DNA of 64,000 nucleotides from Gyrodactylus bullatarudis (taxonomy: Eukaryota; Platyhelminthes; Monogenea; Gyrodactylidea; Gyrodactylidae): assembly GCA_012064415.1 (NCBI GenBank), contig SSNU01000144.1:547084-611083 (forward strand). Direction: 5' to 3'. The translations under genes were made by a program, and so were the position numbers. The notes beneath the pieces are model-generated. The model did no database searches, was not told the origin of the DNA, and saw only the letters and a list, made by a program, of their open reading frames with translations. This document shows positions 22,401 to 35,182 of this stretch, in pieces (position 1 is the stretch's first letter; every line of letters begins with the position of its first letter).

Positions 22401-25400
22401 GTAGAAATTAAATAGAATGAATAGCGGTTAATTAAAAAGTTAATATTACCTTTATCCCCAAAGTGTCCAGCATAGCCAGGAAGGCCAGGACGACCCATGT
22501 CTCCGGGTAGACCAGGTCGACCAGGATAACCGGGTGGGCCGACTATAAATTCACCAGGTTGTCCAGGATCACCGGGTGGACCTGGATTTCCAGCATGACC
22601 TTTATCACCAAATTCACCTGGCTGGCCAGGAACACCAGGATATCCAGGTATTTTTAATTGGCCAGATAAACCGTAATCACCTTCCATGCCCTTGATGCCT
22701 TTGACACCAGGATTACCCGGACGCCCATTTTTACCAACAGGACCTAGAGAAAAATAAGGACATGTAAATCATGAATTTTTCTTAAAATCAGGGATATTAA
22801 TCAAAAAAATTCTCAATAAATAAAGTATATATCTAATAACTTGACCAGAATTAAATGAGGAATTGATTTTTTCAGAGAGCGTTATTTGTTAAAATGAAGA
22901 TTTTTACCTAATTTTCCTTTGTGACCAGCATTTCCATCAGATGGAGCACGGCACTGGCGACCAGGGAATCCCTTAAGACCCTTGGCACCGTCATGACCAA
23001 TCATGCCTTTAGGTCCCTGAGGTCCTGGATATCCAGGCACTCCGTCGTGACCTTTCATACCGGGATATCCAGTCTCGCCTTTGTTGCCCTTTCGTCCATG
23101 ACAATCATTAATAGCCTTAAATAGTGAATTGTAATTAATTTCAGAATGAATAAAGACACAATTTGAAAGCTTACACCAGGTTGACCTTTACGACCCTTGG
23201 GGCCAATGTTACCCTTGACCCCTGGTCGGCCAGGCATGCCAGGGTAACCTGGAATTCCAGGGTGGCCAATGTAACCATCTCGTCCTCTAGGTCCCTGCAA
23301 AATAGGTAAGAGCAAATCTTTAAGAATGATATTTCCCAAGGAATAATTAAAATTTCATTAATTTGATTCAAGACATGATAGACATGGTGGATTTCCAAGA
23401 CGATTGTCAAATGTCAATCAAAAAAGAGAGATAGATTAAATCATAATTTTAAAATTAAGTTTCTTAAGGCTTGGAGTAGGATAAGAATTTTGTACTAGCA
23501 TCTTTTCGAAATGTTTCGAAAAATGAGAAAAGACTCACAGGTTTACCAATATCGCCAGGGAATCCAAAGTCACCTGTTTCACCCTTGAAGAAAAAGATGA
23601 GAATGAATAGAAAGTAGCAACAAGGAGATTCAGGATCAACAAACTCTCATTCCTTCTAATCCAGGGAGACCCTTTTCTCCGTTTAGTCCAGGATGACCGT
23701 CCCTTCCACTGTAACCAATATGACCATAGTCTCCTTTTTGACCCTTGTAGCCCTTTGGACCGGGTAATCCGGGTGGTCCATCTTTCGATATTGGATCGAT
23801 AATATCACAGGCTTTTCCAGGCAAACCAGGTTGACCCAAATATCCTTTGGGTCCTTTTTGTGGAGTTATGAAAATTCCTTTCGGGCGTGAACCTTTCTGA
23901 CCAGGACGACCAGTTAAGCCTTTGTAACCTTTTGTACCAGGCATTCCTGGGGCACCAGGATAACCCTTCATGCCCATTTTACCAGGGAGACCCTGTTTTT
24001 TAGAAAAAAATCAATAAGGCAAGCATTAAAATGAATATTGATTTTATTCCTTGTTCTTTCTTGTCAGGAGGTCAACCCCACATATGCAGGAATTCCATGT
24101 ATGAAAAGTATTCACAAGAGTAAAAATATTTATTTTTCCTCAACAAGTAAATGCGCAGATAAGGGAAAAGTCAAAATTCAGTGAGAAATAGGTGGAAATT
24201 TTTAGTAAGAACAAGTAAAGTATTCAATTTTCTACACTAGATAGACTAGAACTTACCATAATACCTTTTTCACCTGGATCTCCTGGATGACCCTAAGTGT
24301 ATGTGAGGGAGAGAGATGAATTAGAGTATTTTGAAAAATACATCTAGATTGTAATATCTTACGGGATAACCTTTGATGATGGTAGTTGTGAAGCCAGGTT
24401 TACCCTTTACGCCCTTGAAGCCTTTTGGGCCAGGCAGACCACGCTGGCCAGGGGAACCAGGAACACCTGGTTGACCTGGGTATCCCTGTGGAAGAAAGAA
24501 AATAAAAGTATTTTTAATGTAAAGTGAGAATCAAAAGTAAGCTTACAGGTGTACCATCACAGCCTTGTTCACCTTTCTCGCCTTTTCTACCACGAAAACC
24601 AGGATGTCCCTTGAAAGATCAGAGTAAACATTAGTAAACTTGGCAGAAAATTATCTTGAAAATTATTAAACTTACAGCATATCCATTTCGACCGGGGTAA
24701 CCTGGAGCTCCTTGGTGACCCTTGAAAATAGTTAGATGGGAAAAAATTAAAAAATAAGCTAAAAGTACTCACAGGTTCACCGGGTAGTCCTTGTTGGCCA
24801 GGATATCCGCTATTACCTTTCATACCTTTTTGACCGGGAATTCCCTTGATTCCGATCATACCGGGGTCGCCAGGACGTCCTGGGAAGCCGGATTGACCAG
24901 GATATCCCTAGGAGAAAATTGATTTTGTTAATTTGTTTCAACTAAAGATTTGAAGAATTTTTGGACAAATTAATTTTTTGTACTTGTATGAAATTTTATT
25001 GCTCTCTTGTCGCCATGCATGAAGATAAACATACTAAGCATATAAAATGAAATTGAAAGGAAGCTCACCTCAAAACCTTTCTCGCCAACACAATTGCACT
25101 TGTCTGGTGTACAGGCACTTCGACATTCTGGACGGTTGCTTGTATCTTCAACTTGTTGATTTCCTCGGTCTAAATCAGGATAGTTATAGTTATAGTTGGT
25201 ACTATCTGGGTTATAATAAGAGGGGGTAGATGACGATGATGATGGTGATGGAACTGGAGACGGGGGGTAATAGTAGCCTGGGACAGTGTTGTCAGCATAT
25301 GAGCTACTGGGCCCATAGAGATAGTCATTGTTGTTGGCAGCATTTCCTGAATTAGGATTATGATCCAGATAGCCATCGAATCTAACATTGGTGTTAGGGC

Positions 25401-26185
25401 TGTAGTAAGAATCTGGATAGGATATGTATGGATTGCTTTGACTGCTACTACTTGTACGGCTACTTCGGCCAGATGTAACTACCTCGGGAGATGGTGATCT
25501 CGGATCATTGTAGTTATAATTGCCAATGTACTCAGTTTCCCCATAATTTCCAAAGGTTCCCCGGTTATACTGGTTGTAGACGGGATCCTGATAGTTTTGC
25601 TAAAAGCATATATTGTCATGGAAAGAAGAAAACTTACACATTGTATTTGGGTGATTAAAAATCTAGTAAAAAAGATAAAGATTCTTTTAGTCAAATATAG
25701 GAAATGATATTCTGTTCTTTGAATTGATCGATCTTGTTGAAGAGAGAGAGAGAGAGAGAAAGTGGATAATTCTATAACATTTAAAGGTAATATCTGCAAT
25801 TTGTTAACTAATATATCCATGATAACATATGTTTTTTAACCACAAGTCTTTGAATGAAAAAAAGGAAAAAATAGATTATGTATAAATTATTATTTGGTGT
25901 ACCAGATTAGTTGAAGACAAGAAAAGCTTTTATTGAACAAGTTTCCTCATGATTTTATGCGTAGAGAATTACAAGGACATATTGATATTCTGTGATCTAA
26001 AGAATCTCTATCTATATATATTTCAGAGAGAATTTCGACAAGTCCTTACAATATGTTGTAAGCATGAAAGTTGGTTGATCTGAACTAAGTAGGAGTGTGA
26101 AGGGTAGAAAAGCGAGATAAACTTACAAATAAATGAATAATAAAATCCTCATTTGACCAATACGAGGTTGACTGAGTGGATACAT
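16423..26185 (-). CDS. Collagen alpha chain, type IV (complete, 19 exons)
   Basis: Basement-membrane collagen, read on the minus strand from ATG 26185 to TGA 16423. Exons: 26127-26185, 25638-25662, 25069-25599, 24773-24907, 24676-24720, 24547-24609, 24363-24485, 24257-24292, 23645-23992, 23539-23583, 23175-23294, 22908-23115, 22450-22743, 20399-21850, 20030-20337, 19726-19966, 17987-18394, 17651-17920, 16423-17435. The sum is 5724 bases, about 1907 residues. The first two exons give a signal peptide ([17 protein letters not shown] from the second Met). Exon 3 encodes a 177-residue Tyr/Asn/Ser/Pro-rich segment ending in the 7S cysteine cluster ([12 protein letters not shown]). Next comes a long Gly-X-Y helix with natural interruptions, some containing cysteine ([19 protein letters not shown]). 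The last exon encodes the NC1 domain in two halves, each with six cysteines (GSC, SRCSVC and similar). Some splice sites are weak (GTTTGT at 23644). Chain type (alpha1- or alpha2-like) is unresolved. Confidence 0.93.
22060..22275. mobile_element. Partial fold-back element copy in a collagen intron
   Basis: Within the collagen intron 21851-22449, the segment around 22205-22275 ('aaatctggcatgtaaaagct' and what follows) matches the right arm of the hairpin element at 45504-45889, with an internal deletion. The preceding stretch also shares 'aaagccaatcag' with that element's centre. It is therefore a truncated member of the same family, transcribed as intron sequence. Confidence 0.55.
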
Positions 26186-26250
26186 TGCGAATGTGCTGTG
26201 CTTAGCTTATAGAACCATCCAGCTTCTTGTCAAACACTCTGTAGAGACCG

Positions 26251-26256
26251 TTTATA
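26251..26256 (-). promoter_or_regulatory. TATA box of the collagen IV gene
   Basis: The minus strand reads TTTTTATAAACGG here, about 66 bp upstream of the first in-frame ATG at 26185. A start site about 25-30 bp downstream (near 26225) would give a leader of about 40 bases. The fit with the reconstructed signal-peptide exon supports this as the gene's 5' end. Confidence 0.5.
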
Positions 26257-26259
26257 AAA

Positions 26260-29200
26260 ATTTGTTCGGATTTCCGGGGGGAATATCGTGAATGAATCAA
26301 CCTGCTAATAAATTTATTAAATTACTACAATGTATAGGTTTGGAGAGGGAATGTTTTTCATTTCCTAACCGAAAGTGGATAGGTTCATTTGAATGGAGCA
26401 GTCTGATTGGCTGGCACACAAATCCCTTTCTATCCATACATGTGTGTGCTGGCTGACACAATGAATGAACACGATATGTGTATGAAAAAAAGGATAATTG
26501 TGTATTTCGTATTATTATTTCCCATGAGGATCACTCTAAGATTTATTTATCTCAATTTTTTGCTTTGAATTCCAAACTGAATTTTGATTTATTTGATTTG
26601 ATAGTTTTAGATAAATAAATAAATAAATAAGTAATATTTTCCTGCATGAAAATGAAATGGGAATTAAATTTAATTAATGAGAAATAATTTGAATTTAAAA
26701 CAAGTTATTGATATGAAGATGAGAAATTAGTCTACAAGTTGTTATAATAATGAAAGATTGAAGTCTTGTAAAGATTTCCTACGTTTGAGCTAAAAAGTAT
26801 TGTTGAGCTATTTCTTGAACGTTTTTTTCTTATGATGAGTTAGAACTCATTTTGAAGATTTAGCTATTATTTTGTCAGATCTTATTAGACTTTGAAACCG
26901 GCCTGGTTCAAACGATAATCTAGCGAAATATATGTATTGTTTGGTTTAAAACATGCATCTAGGGAGGGAGTGGACAGGGAACAAATAAATTTTATGTTCA
27001 TTTCGGAGACTTGAAGTGATCTGAGTATTTCAAAGATCTAAACAGATTTGGTCTCAGATTTGTAATTATTATTCCAATTAAGATTGTTAAAGACTCTGTT
27101 TCAGATGAACTTAGATTTACTGTGAAATTCATTCATTTATATGTTTTACACACAGTTATAATTTATAACATCATTTATAAATTAATTATTAATAAAGAAT
27201 TAAAAGTTAAAATTCAAAGTTCTATCTCAAGACTAACAACAATTTAAAAAGGGACAGGATGTGATCAAAAGCGGGAAAATCTGATATATTCGTACTCAAT
27301 ATACTCCATTTTCCAAAATAAGAATTTTTTTGACCAGACATCTAAAACAGGAAAACCATGATGCCTCAATTTCTAATTTTTCCATCTTATACAAAACCCA
27401 GGATGACAGCATAGATGTGTGGGTGAAGGAGAAATTTTTCATCAACATGTATAAACCTAATTTGTGTGTTGAAAAGAATTATTCGTTTAATCTTCAACTA
27501 CCGTGGCCTATGTGAGCTTTTTCACCTTTTTCTCTTCACTGTTGAGTTTTTGGTGTTTTTTCAGCTTACATAATACATGTATTCTTATTTCCATTCATGA
27601 CTCTTATAATCTTTAACTTTTACTATTTCTTTGTAAATTGTTATTTTTTATTTTCATTCAAATTTTAAACTTATATCATTTTCAAAGAGAGACCACTGAT
27701 GATCCTTTGAGAAATGTGCATTTGGTTATAAGTATATTTTTTCGCATATTTCTAAAATAAGAATTAGTGCATAAAACTTGGGCCAAGTAATAAATATTTG
27801 ATGCGAAGTCAGGCCACTTGTTCTTTCTGTAAACAAACTTGAGCAAATTGAAAATAAACCGAATAGATCTTGAAATTTTTGTAAAACTGACTTCGACTCA
27901 ATATCCGAGTTCAAGTTAGCCAGGAATTATCTTCGATAATCTGGGATGAAAAATTAAATTTCCTCTTCAGCCGAATTAATTTCAGAGATTTTCATATTTC
28001 TTCGGGGAAAGAGAGAGAGATCAACTTGATAAGAGGGAATTTTCTTCGAAGGGGAAAAAAATTAAAAATCAGACATCCATTTAGCATAGAACAGTGTGGT
28101 ACTGGTGAAATTGATAAAATAATAATAATTATTATTATTATTACTGCATTATTATATTAAAAATGATAGTAAAAATAGGACGAGAATAAAAGTAGCAAGA
28201 GAAGGGTGGAGGGACACCTGGAAAGGAGGAGGAGGGGAGGAGAACTGAGAGATATTCTCTACAATTTCATTCTTCAAGTACAATCAAGGAGGGTTAGCAT
28301 CATCATCATCACAGAAGCAATGCATCAAGTTGGGAGTAAAGTGAAATAAAACTCCAGGAAGCCAGGGAAAATAATGAAAAAAAATTTGTTGGAAAAAAAG
28401 AACTTTTATCTCAAACAGAAAGAAGGAGAGAGATAAAAATAGTTTTCGTGTATTATCTCGGGTTGATTCTAGATGATCTTGAATTGTGAGAACATTGTAT
28501 TCAAATTTGGTCATATTTTCGATCGAGAAATTGACACATAAGAGATGCTGCAAGTTTGAATTCTACGAGTATGACTGTTGGGTTATTTAACTTTTTATCT
28601 ATGACCTTGAGAAAAATTAATTATTTATACCTAGCCGGTGTAATAGTCTGATGAGAAACGGTGAAATGTAAGCTTTATCACTAAATATTCATTAAGATCA
28701 GCAAATAGATTTCCTTTAGTATGAGTATTATTAAGAAGTATTTCCCGAGGCTTAAATTTACAATTGCTAATTGTAAGTGTCAAATATTATTTTATATAGC
28801 TAAAAACCAGTTCTCAAAGGTTTTAGGATAAAAACTATATAGTGATGTGAAAGATTGTTTTATAGTGGAACATTTTTAGCTTACATTGTGTGTCATACGG
28901 GTCATTTGGCTCATTGACTGAATTGCTTAAGGCTGGAATGAAAGAAATTAAAATTATATGAGGCTTGAGAAAAGATAAGAAAAGACAACTCTTCTGATAA
29001 TTATGGTGTAATCAAGACTAGAATTATTCATAATGAAGAATATTTGAAATAGAAACCAGATTGGGACTACATTTGAGGATGAACATATCTAACATCTATA
29101 CTCGATAGGGACAAGATTCAGTTTAAAGGGTAAAGGTTGATTTGTTGAAAGAAAAAAAAATTACACGAAGTACACTGAACACTGGAGAGTAAGAGAAATG

Positions 29201-32200
29201 AAATAGAAACAATTCAATATCAAAAGGGTTCTGTTTGGACTGGGTCGAAAAATCTGCTTTAATTGAAGAATACGACATTTTCGGTTCAGAACCAGGATAC
29301 AGTTGGAATTGATAACAAAAGTGAATTTTATTAGAAGAGTCATTTATTCCAGACTGAGAATTATTAAAGAGATAATTGATATGTTAATCTTTTGTATTGA
29401 AATAAAAATATTGTATAATTAACAAGATTCCTAGCTAGAGGCTGGAAGTGTCGAGTTTCTTTTGGAAAAATTGGATAAAAACGAGGAAATCATTATTTTT
29501 CTTTTCCCCCCAAGAAAAGAGAGGAAATTCCAACATCTTAGACAGTAGTTACTACCAGACATTCAAATCTTGAAGGAAAATTACACGTATATCTTTTCAT
29601 AAAATGTAACACAACAGGTTTCCAATCTAAGCCATAAATGGGATACATTAAATCAAAAGTAAATCACATGGTGAATTGAAGTAAAAGTATTAACTACATT
29701 TCTTTGCAATGAAGTCTCGTTAGTGTGAGTAAAACAAATAAAAATGATTGAGGTGTTCGTTCTCATGAGATTCATAGAGGTTCAGCATTGAAAAGTAAGA
29801 CTCGTCAAATATATTAGTTCAATCGAACAGAGTTGGAAACGTGCATTTCTCTGTGTCTGTGGATAAATGAATTCTTTTAAGCCCACATTATGGTTTTACG
29901 AGGAAATTCTAAAAATAGTCAAATAACCTACTCAATGTAGGATCAGGTGAATAATAGCAAAAAGTTCAGTTCACTTTAAGCTATACACCGTTTTTTTTTA
30001 TAAAACAACGTTTTAGTCATCAAATAATAAAAGAGGTGTATTTTTAATTTTTCATTAACGTGAACTTTTCACAATGGAATAAAATTTTGGAGATCATACT
30101 GAAAAAAATTATATCAAAATTATAATGAACCGAAAGAAGGCATTAGCTAAACCTAATTCTGTGCGAGTGTATAGTATATTTATGAAATGTAGGCCTGCTA
30201 CCTTTTGCCAGTGCCAATACAATACAATAGAGAGTCACATGTGTGTTAGTGAATGTATCTAGTATCTCGTACAAGAATTCGTGATGCTCTGAATTAAAGA
30301 AAAACTATTTTGTTTTTCAAGTGTCACCCAAAGTAACTCCATCTAGATTGGGAACATTCGTCATCGGAATGAATTAAATAAACCCCGGAAGAAAAACCTC
30401 AATTTTCCCCTTTTTCATTTTTTATTCTTAATGAACCTTTTCCACTTGAAAATTCTTCTTCTTCGAGAGAGAGAGAAGAAATGACTAGATCCTTAATTAA
30501 ATTTCATTTTGGATTAGAACGCAGAAACGAATAGAGAAAAATGAGAAGAAAAAAAACATGGAGGATGCGAAAAACAAAATAATCGGAATTAACATGTTGG
30601 ACAGGTTAAATTTTTATTTCTCACAATCTGTAAAAATAAATAATCATCATCATTTGATTCACTGTAAAGTACAATGGTTAGCCTGGAAAATTCTAAAGAA
30701 TTAAGAAAAATCAGACAGCAAAGTGCATAATCCATTGGTCAGTCTGTTAAGAATATATAATGTGGTGATGTCGTGTTGTTAAAGAAGATAAAATGTAGTA
30801 GTTGGCTTTTTTAGTATGATGAAATTGATTGAAACCTTCAAATGTCTCAAAAATGTTTTTCTTCAAACACCCTTTTCAGGAATACGATGAATATTTTGAT
30901 AGGGATGAGATCATGAAGGAATATATAAATAGTTTCAATTAATTTGTTCAAGGTTCTTAGATAGCACAGGTTTGTTTTAGTTCTTGGTAATTAATTGGCA
31001 CATGTTACTGAATGTAGGCAACATGATCTGGACTCGATTAAACACATTCGATTTTAATTGATGAAAAATTATCAAAGAATAATCATTTCGGTGTAGTATA
31101 TTAAACAAATAGTACCAATAAAGACTTCTTCTAATATTAAGTTTTTATTAGTTGCATCATAAAATGTATTTTTTATCTTAATCAGTCGATAAGTTACAAA
31201 AAAATTCAAAAAAAAGTTCTTTTGAATGCGACAGGTCTCTTATCGACTGCTTGAACGTAGCCAGGCAAATGGAAAGGAAGAGAGGAGAAGAGTATGAAAC
31301 ATTTGGTGATTAAGTCTTGTATATAAGGAGAGAAAATTTTCAGAAGTAGTTTGCATTAGTCGCAATTAATGGAGATCCAAATTCAAGACATGCATTAACA
31401 ATGGAGGAAATTCTACGACGACCACCAACAGCTTACTTAATTGATTGGCAAGAAGTAATTGTAATGAAGAAATTATCTTGTAAACTACCAAATCAATGTT
31501 TAGTCAAGGTTAAAAACTTTCAAGAGTGCGCTCACTAAATCTAAGTTTTATTTCTAGAATAATTCAGTTTAGCAGTATTATGAAAAAACAAGGAATTTTA
31601 CATTTTCCTGTTCAAGAATAAACTATTTGACATTTTATAAGCATAAAAACAGATCTTATTTTAGTTTTTATGCTAGTTTGTTCTATTGTGCTGTGGTTCT
31701 ATTACGGCAGGAGAAAATAGAAATTATTATAACCTTTATATTAATTATTCAAGTGTGTAAGAAATGTATTTATTAAAGCAAAACACACGAAAGAATGAGA
31801 TATCGTGTCCAGTTTCAGATGAGATGAATTGACAAAGTTTTGAGCTTACAATGAACAAAGCTTGCTGAGTCCAAGTCATGCTAGTGTAAAGAACGAAGGT
31901 TATTGGTGATATTAACCCCTTCTCTAGTGGCAAATCATCAAATGGATCCAACTCTCAACACCCTAGTAATTGCATTTCTGCTGTACCCCACGAAGATCGA
32001 AAGAGGTATTTTTCTCAGCCAGAAGTACAAGTCCCTACTCCATCACGAAAAAGAAATCTGTCGACATCATCTAAGCAATAAAAATAAAAGGTAAGTAGAG
32101 AAAATGATTACCAACTAATAATCAGACAATAGATGTATTCCTCACAGTGCCAAGAGTATGAGCACACTCAACTCCCATTGGTCAATCTTGCTATTGGTCG

Positions 32201-34494
32201 GATTTAATAATGTTCCGAAGTTGGAGTTTGGTCTGAAGAGAGCCTAAAGCTTTATTCACCAAAAATAATCTTTCGTTCGTTCTTAACATGAGCATTACTT
32301 CGAGATAGCAAGCTCAAAATATCTTTGAGGAAATAAAATTGAATTGGTTTTAGTACAAGTATAAAAAGTTTTATAAAATAAAACAATAATAATTCCAGTG
32401 ATTGTTGAGGATATTATGAAATTTAACTTAGACCGAAGCAAACAGTGGAGGAATAGAAAGTCTTTTAACATTATCGTAGAATAGACGATAGAAAGAGAGA
32501 GAGGGAGAAATCGTGTAGTCTAAAATGTAATCTAATATCAACTTGAAGAGGGGTGGGTGAGGAGGGAAAGAGATCTTGGGAAATTGTTGATTAATATTAT
32601 GTATTATATGCCAGAATTAATATGCTATTAGGAACCTTTCTAAAGGTTGCATTGTAAAATCACATGACTGTATTGGAGAGAACGAGTTGTGCCTCAAATT
32701 ATTAAATTCATTGTTATTATTATATATTTTACGTAAAGTAGAAAATTAATTCCAAAAGCAAAGGAATGGTTTCCTTGAATATGAGACAAAAGCAAAACAA
32801 CAATGATCCAGATCAATATCTTTTTGACATTTTAGGCCTGAACAGAAAAAGTGATGAGGGTTTCTTCTATTTGGAATCAAGCCATTTTCATGTGATGCAT
32901 ATTAGTTTTTGAGCCCAAGAGATAAAGATACTCAAAAAAGAGTTAACAGAATCTAGAGGATTTATTCTAAAGAAATTATCTAGACAAAATTTCAAGTCTC
33001 TGATGTAGAAATCTCTTGGCTCAGAGGAATCACGAATGAAATACATTCTTAATAAGGAGTAAAAATGTTCATTAGTAAGAATATGCTATAAAATCTGTAA
33101 TTTCAAATTCGAATTGTTGACGGAAATACTGTATATTTATTCAATCTGTAGTCAATTGATTTTTTGAATAAGCTTAGTTTTCTTACTAGTCCTCACTCGA
33201 TTGTATATTATTTGAAAGTAATGTAGCTAAGAAAAACTAAGTCCCAGAGGGTCATATTTGGGGCAGGTAACTTTCTCAAATTTCCAATCTGTTTTAGAGA
33301 ATCTAAAAATAAATGACTAACCACTTTTCTGAATGAGGTACTTGTTTCCTTATTCAGAACTATTCTTAAATAAATCCCCTCACAGAGATTAAAGAAAGAA
33401 AATTTTAACGAGAATCGTAGAATTCGAAAATGTGATCACTTTGAGATAAAAAAGTTAGCCATTTTCAGAGTCTAAATATGGGACAATACTCTCCTAATCT
33501 AAAAGTTTATTTCTGAAACCCATTGCATATTCATTATGTCACGTAAAAAATTTTTCTCTGGGTCTGTCTCTAGGGTTAAAGAGATTTTCGACTAGACAAC
33601 TTTGGTATAATCATGTTTATTCATGAATTCTGAAGGACGAAATGAAACTACTTGGGATTGAATAAAACTAATACTTTGGGAGAAATTAACAAATTATATA
33701 AATTTCTAGTGATTTAGCATCATCTAAGAGGTATAGTTATCCCTCAGGCTAGTTTCAGACAAATATTTAGGAAACAACATATTTTAGTATATTACATTGC
33801 CCACCCGTAGAAGGGGAATCAACTCTCAATCTACATAAAATTTCTAATGATATTTTTTTATAATGTAACACGAAGTTTTCAACAAACAAGTGAACAACAG
33901 ATGCACAAGGCGAAATGTGTTCATTTATGTACAATGTACATTGTACATATACTGGATGAGACAACAAAAGAAATCTTTTCTTAATCAGATACCGAATATT
34001 TGGTATGGAAAGTCTCTTTTTAGACTAGCTATCGTAATGATGATAATGTATTAATAATGAGAATTGATAAAAAATTTCTCATTTTAACCCTTTTAAAAGT
34101 GAATTGGTTAGGGTGGATTTAGTGTACGACGTACAGAAAGTGTTACGTTCGAAGGGAGATTAGCTTACAATATTTTATTATTATTACAATTGGAAAATGG
34201 GCAAGATTCGATAAGGCATTTGATAAAAAAAATAAGTTTTGAATCAATGTCTGAAATGGGAAATGCAGATGTACCCAGGCATAGGGATAGTGGAGATCCT
34301 AATTCTATGTTTTTCAGAGATGTCTTGCTTGTAGTGCATTAGAATTTAAAATGCGTACAACCTGAAATCTGGGTAGATATGAAATTCGTTATTTTTGTGC
34401 GGTTAAAATGTCCAAGTTTACTCAGAGATCTTTAAAAAACTGGTCAGACAGGGAGCTAGAGCTCTTCTTCGAAAAACTAGCGAAATTGAATCAT
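26260..34494. other. Gene-poor region upstream of collagen IV
   Basis: About 8 kb of AT-rich DNA without a supportable gene. Open frames are short, low in complexity and lack splice context. Purine-rich (GA)n and (TAA)n/(TTA)n tracts occur, e.g. around 28128-28155 as a short TAA/TTA palindrome. A perfect palindrome, tgtacaatgtacattgtaca, lies at about 33929-33948. Distant enhancers for the collagen gene could lie here, but nothing in the sequence shows it. Confidence 0.5.
34437..34488 (-). repeat. Short dispersed repeat, inverted copy of 46449-46493
   Basis: About 45 bp here, including 'cttcgaaaaactagcgaaat', is the reverse complement of a segment downstream of the tRNA-like element at 46295. 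It is probably the tail part of the same SINE-like family. Only this fragment was recognised. Confidence 0.5.
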
Positions 34495-35182
34495 TCACAC
34501 GGTCTTTGGTAATAAGAAGAAACTGAAAAATTTAATAATGCTAAGCAACTTTTGATAAGAAATTGAATTGAGTTTTCCATCTATTATTACTAGACTGCCT
34601 GTACTTTTAGATGTCATGAATCCCCAAACCATTACACTCCCGCCACCAAAACCTCTCTTGATGCGTGTAGGTTTTGGCAAAGATTTGTCAATCCAGCATG
34701 ATGTTAATCCATCAGGACCATCTAAATTAAATTTTTTCTCATCTGAAAAAATTATTTTTGACCAATCTTGGTTTTGAACAATTTTATCAGTTGTCCATCC
34801 CTTTCTAAAATCTTTGTCTTCATTTTTGAGATTAGGAATGCTTTCCCCCAATAGATATTTGAAAATTTTTTCATATAACGCTGAATAGATCCTGCACTAC
34901 AATTCAACTGGAGTTGGGATTTTATCTGAGAGGATGAAAACCTTTTTTTAGTGGCAAGAAATTTAATTTTTTTCCCAATGCGTTCGAAATCAAGCTCTTT
35001 TGACCTCTTTTTCTAGGATTCTTTTTCGGATTCCTTGGTTTATTGATATACATAATTGTTTGATGACTACATCCAATCTCTCTTGCAACTTTTCGTAAAC
35101 TACAGCCAGTTTCCAACAGGTTTAAAGCTTGATCTCTTTCGGATGATGTCAGCTTCGAATTTTTCGTTCTTTTAGTCGTCAT
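34495..35182 (-). mobile_element. Decayed Tc1/mariner transposase, 5' half
   Basis: Two minus-strand frames form a broken transposase. Positions 34922-35182 encode the N-terminal helix-turn-helix (SSERDQALNLLETGCSLRKV, then EIGCSHQTI) that binds the terminal repeats. Positions 34495-34851 encode the start of the DDE catalytic domain with the first Asp in IIFSDEKKF and the family's GGGSVMVWG motif. A frameshift and stops separate the two parts. The second Asp and the final Glu are absent because the frame ends after about 118 residues, so the protein could not cut DNA. Terminal inverted repeats were not identified. A poly-T run at about 35214-35231 lies just upstream. This is a dead, probably truncated copy. 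Confidence 0.85.

Noticed and set aside
25479..25820. 113-codon minus ORF overlapping the collagen 7S exon
   Set aside because: It is in another frame, runs across an intron and a (GA)n tract, and has no domain.
31903..32094. 63-codon plus ORF followed by a GTAAGT donor
   Set aside because: No homology, no upstream acceptor or signal, and it overlaps the edge of a dispersed repeat; not enough support to list as a gene.
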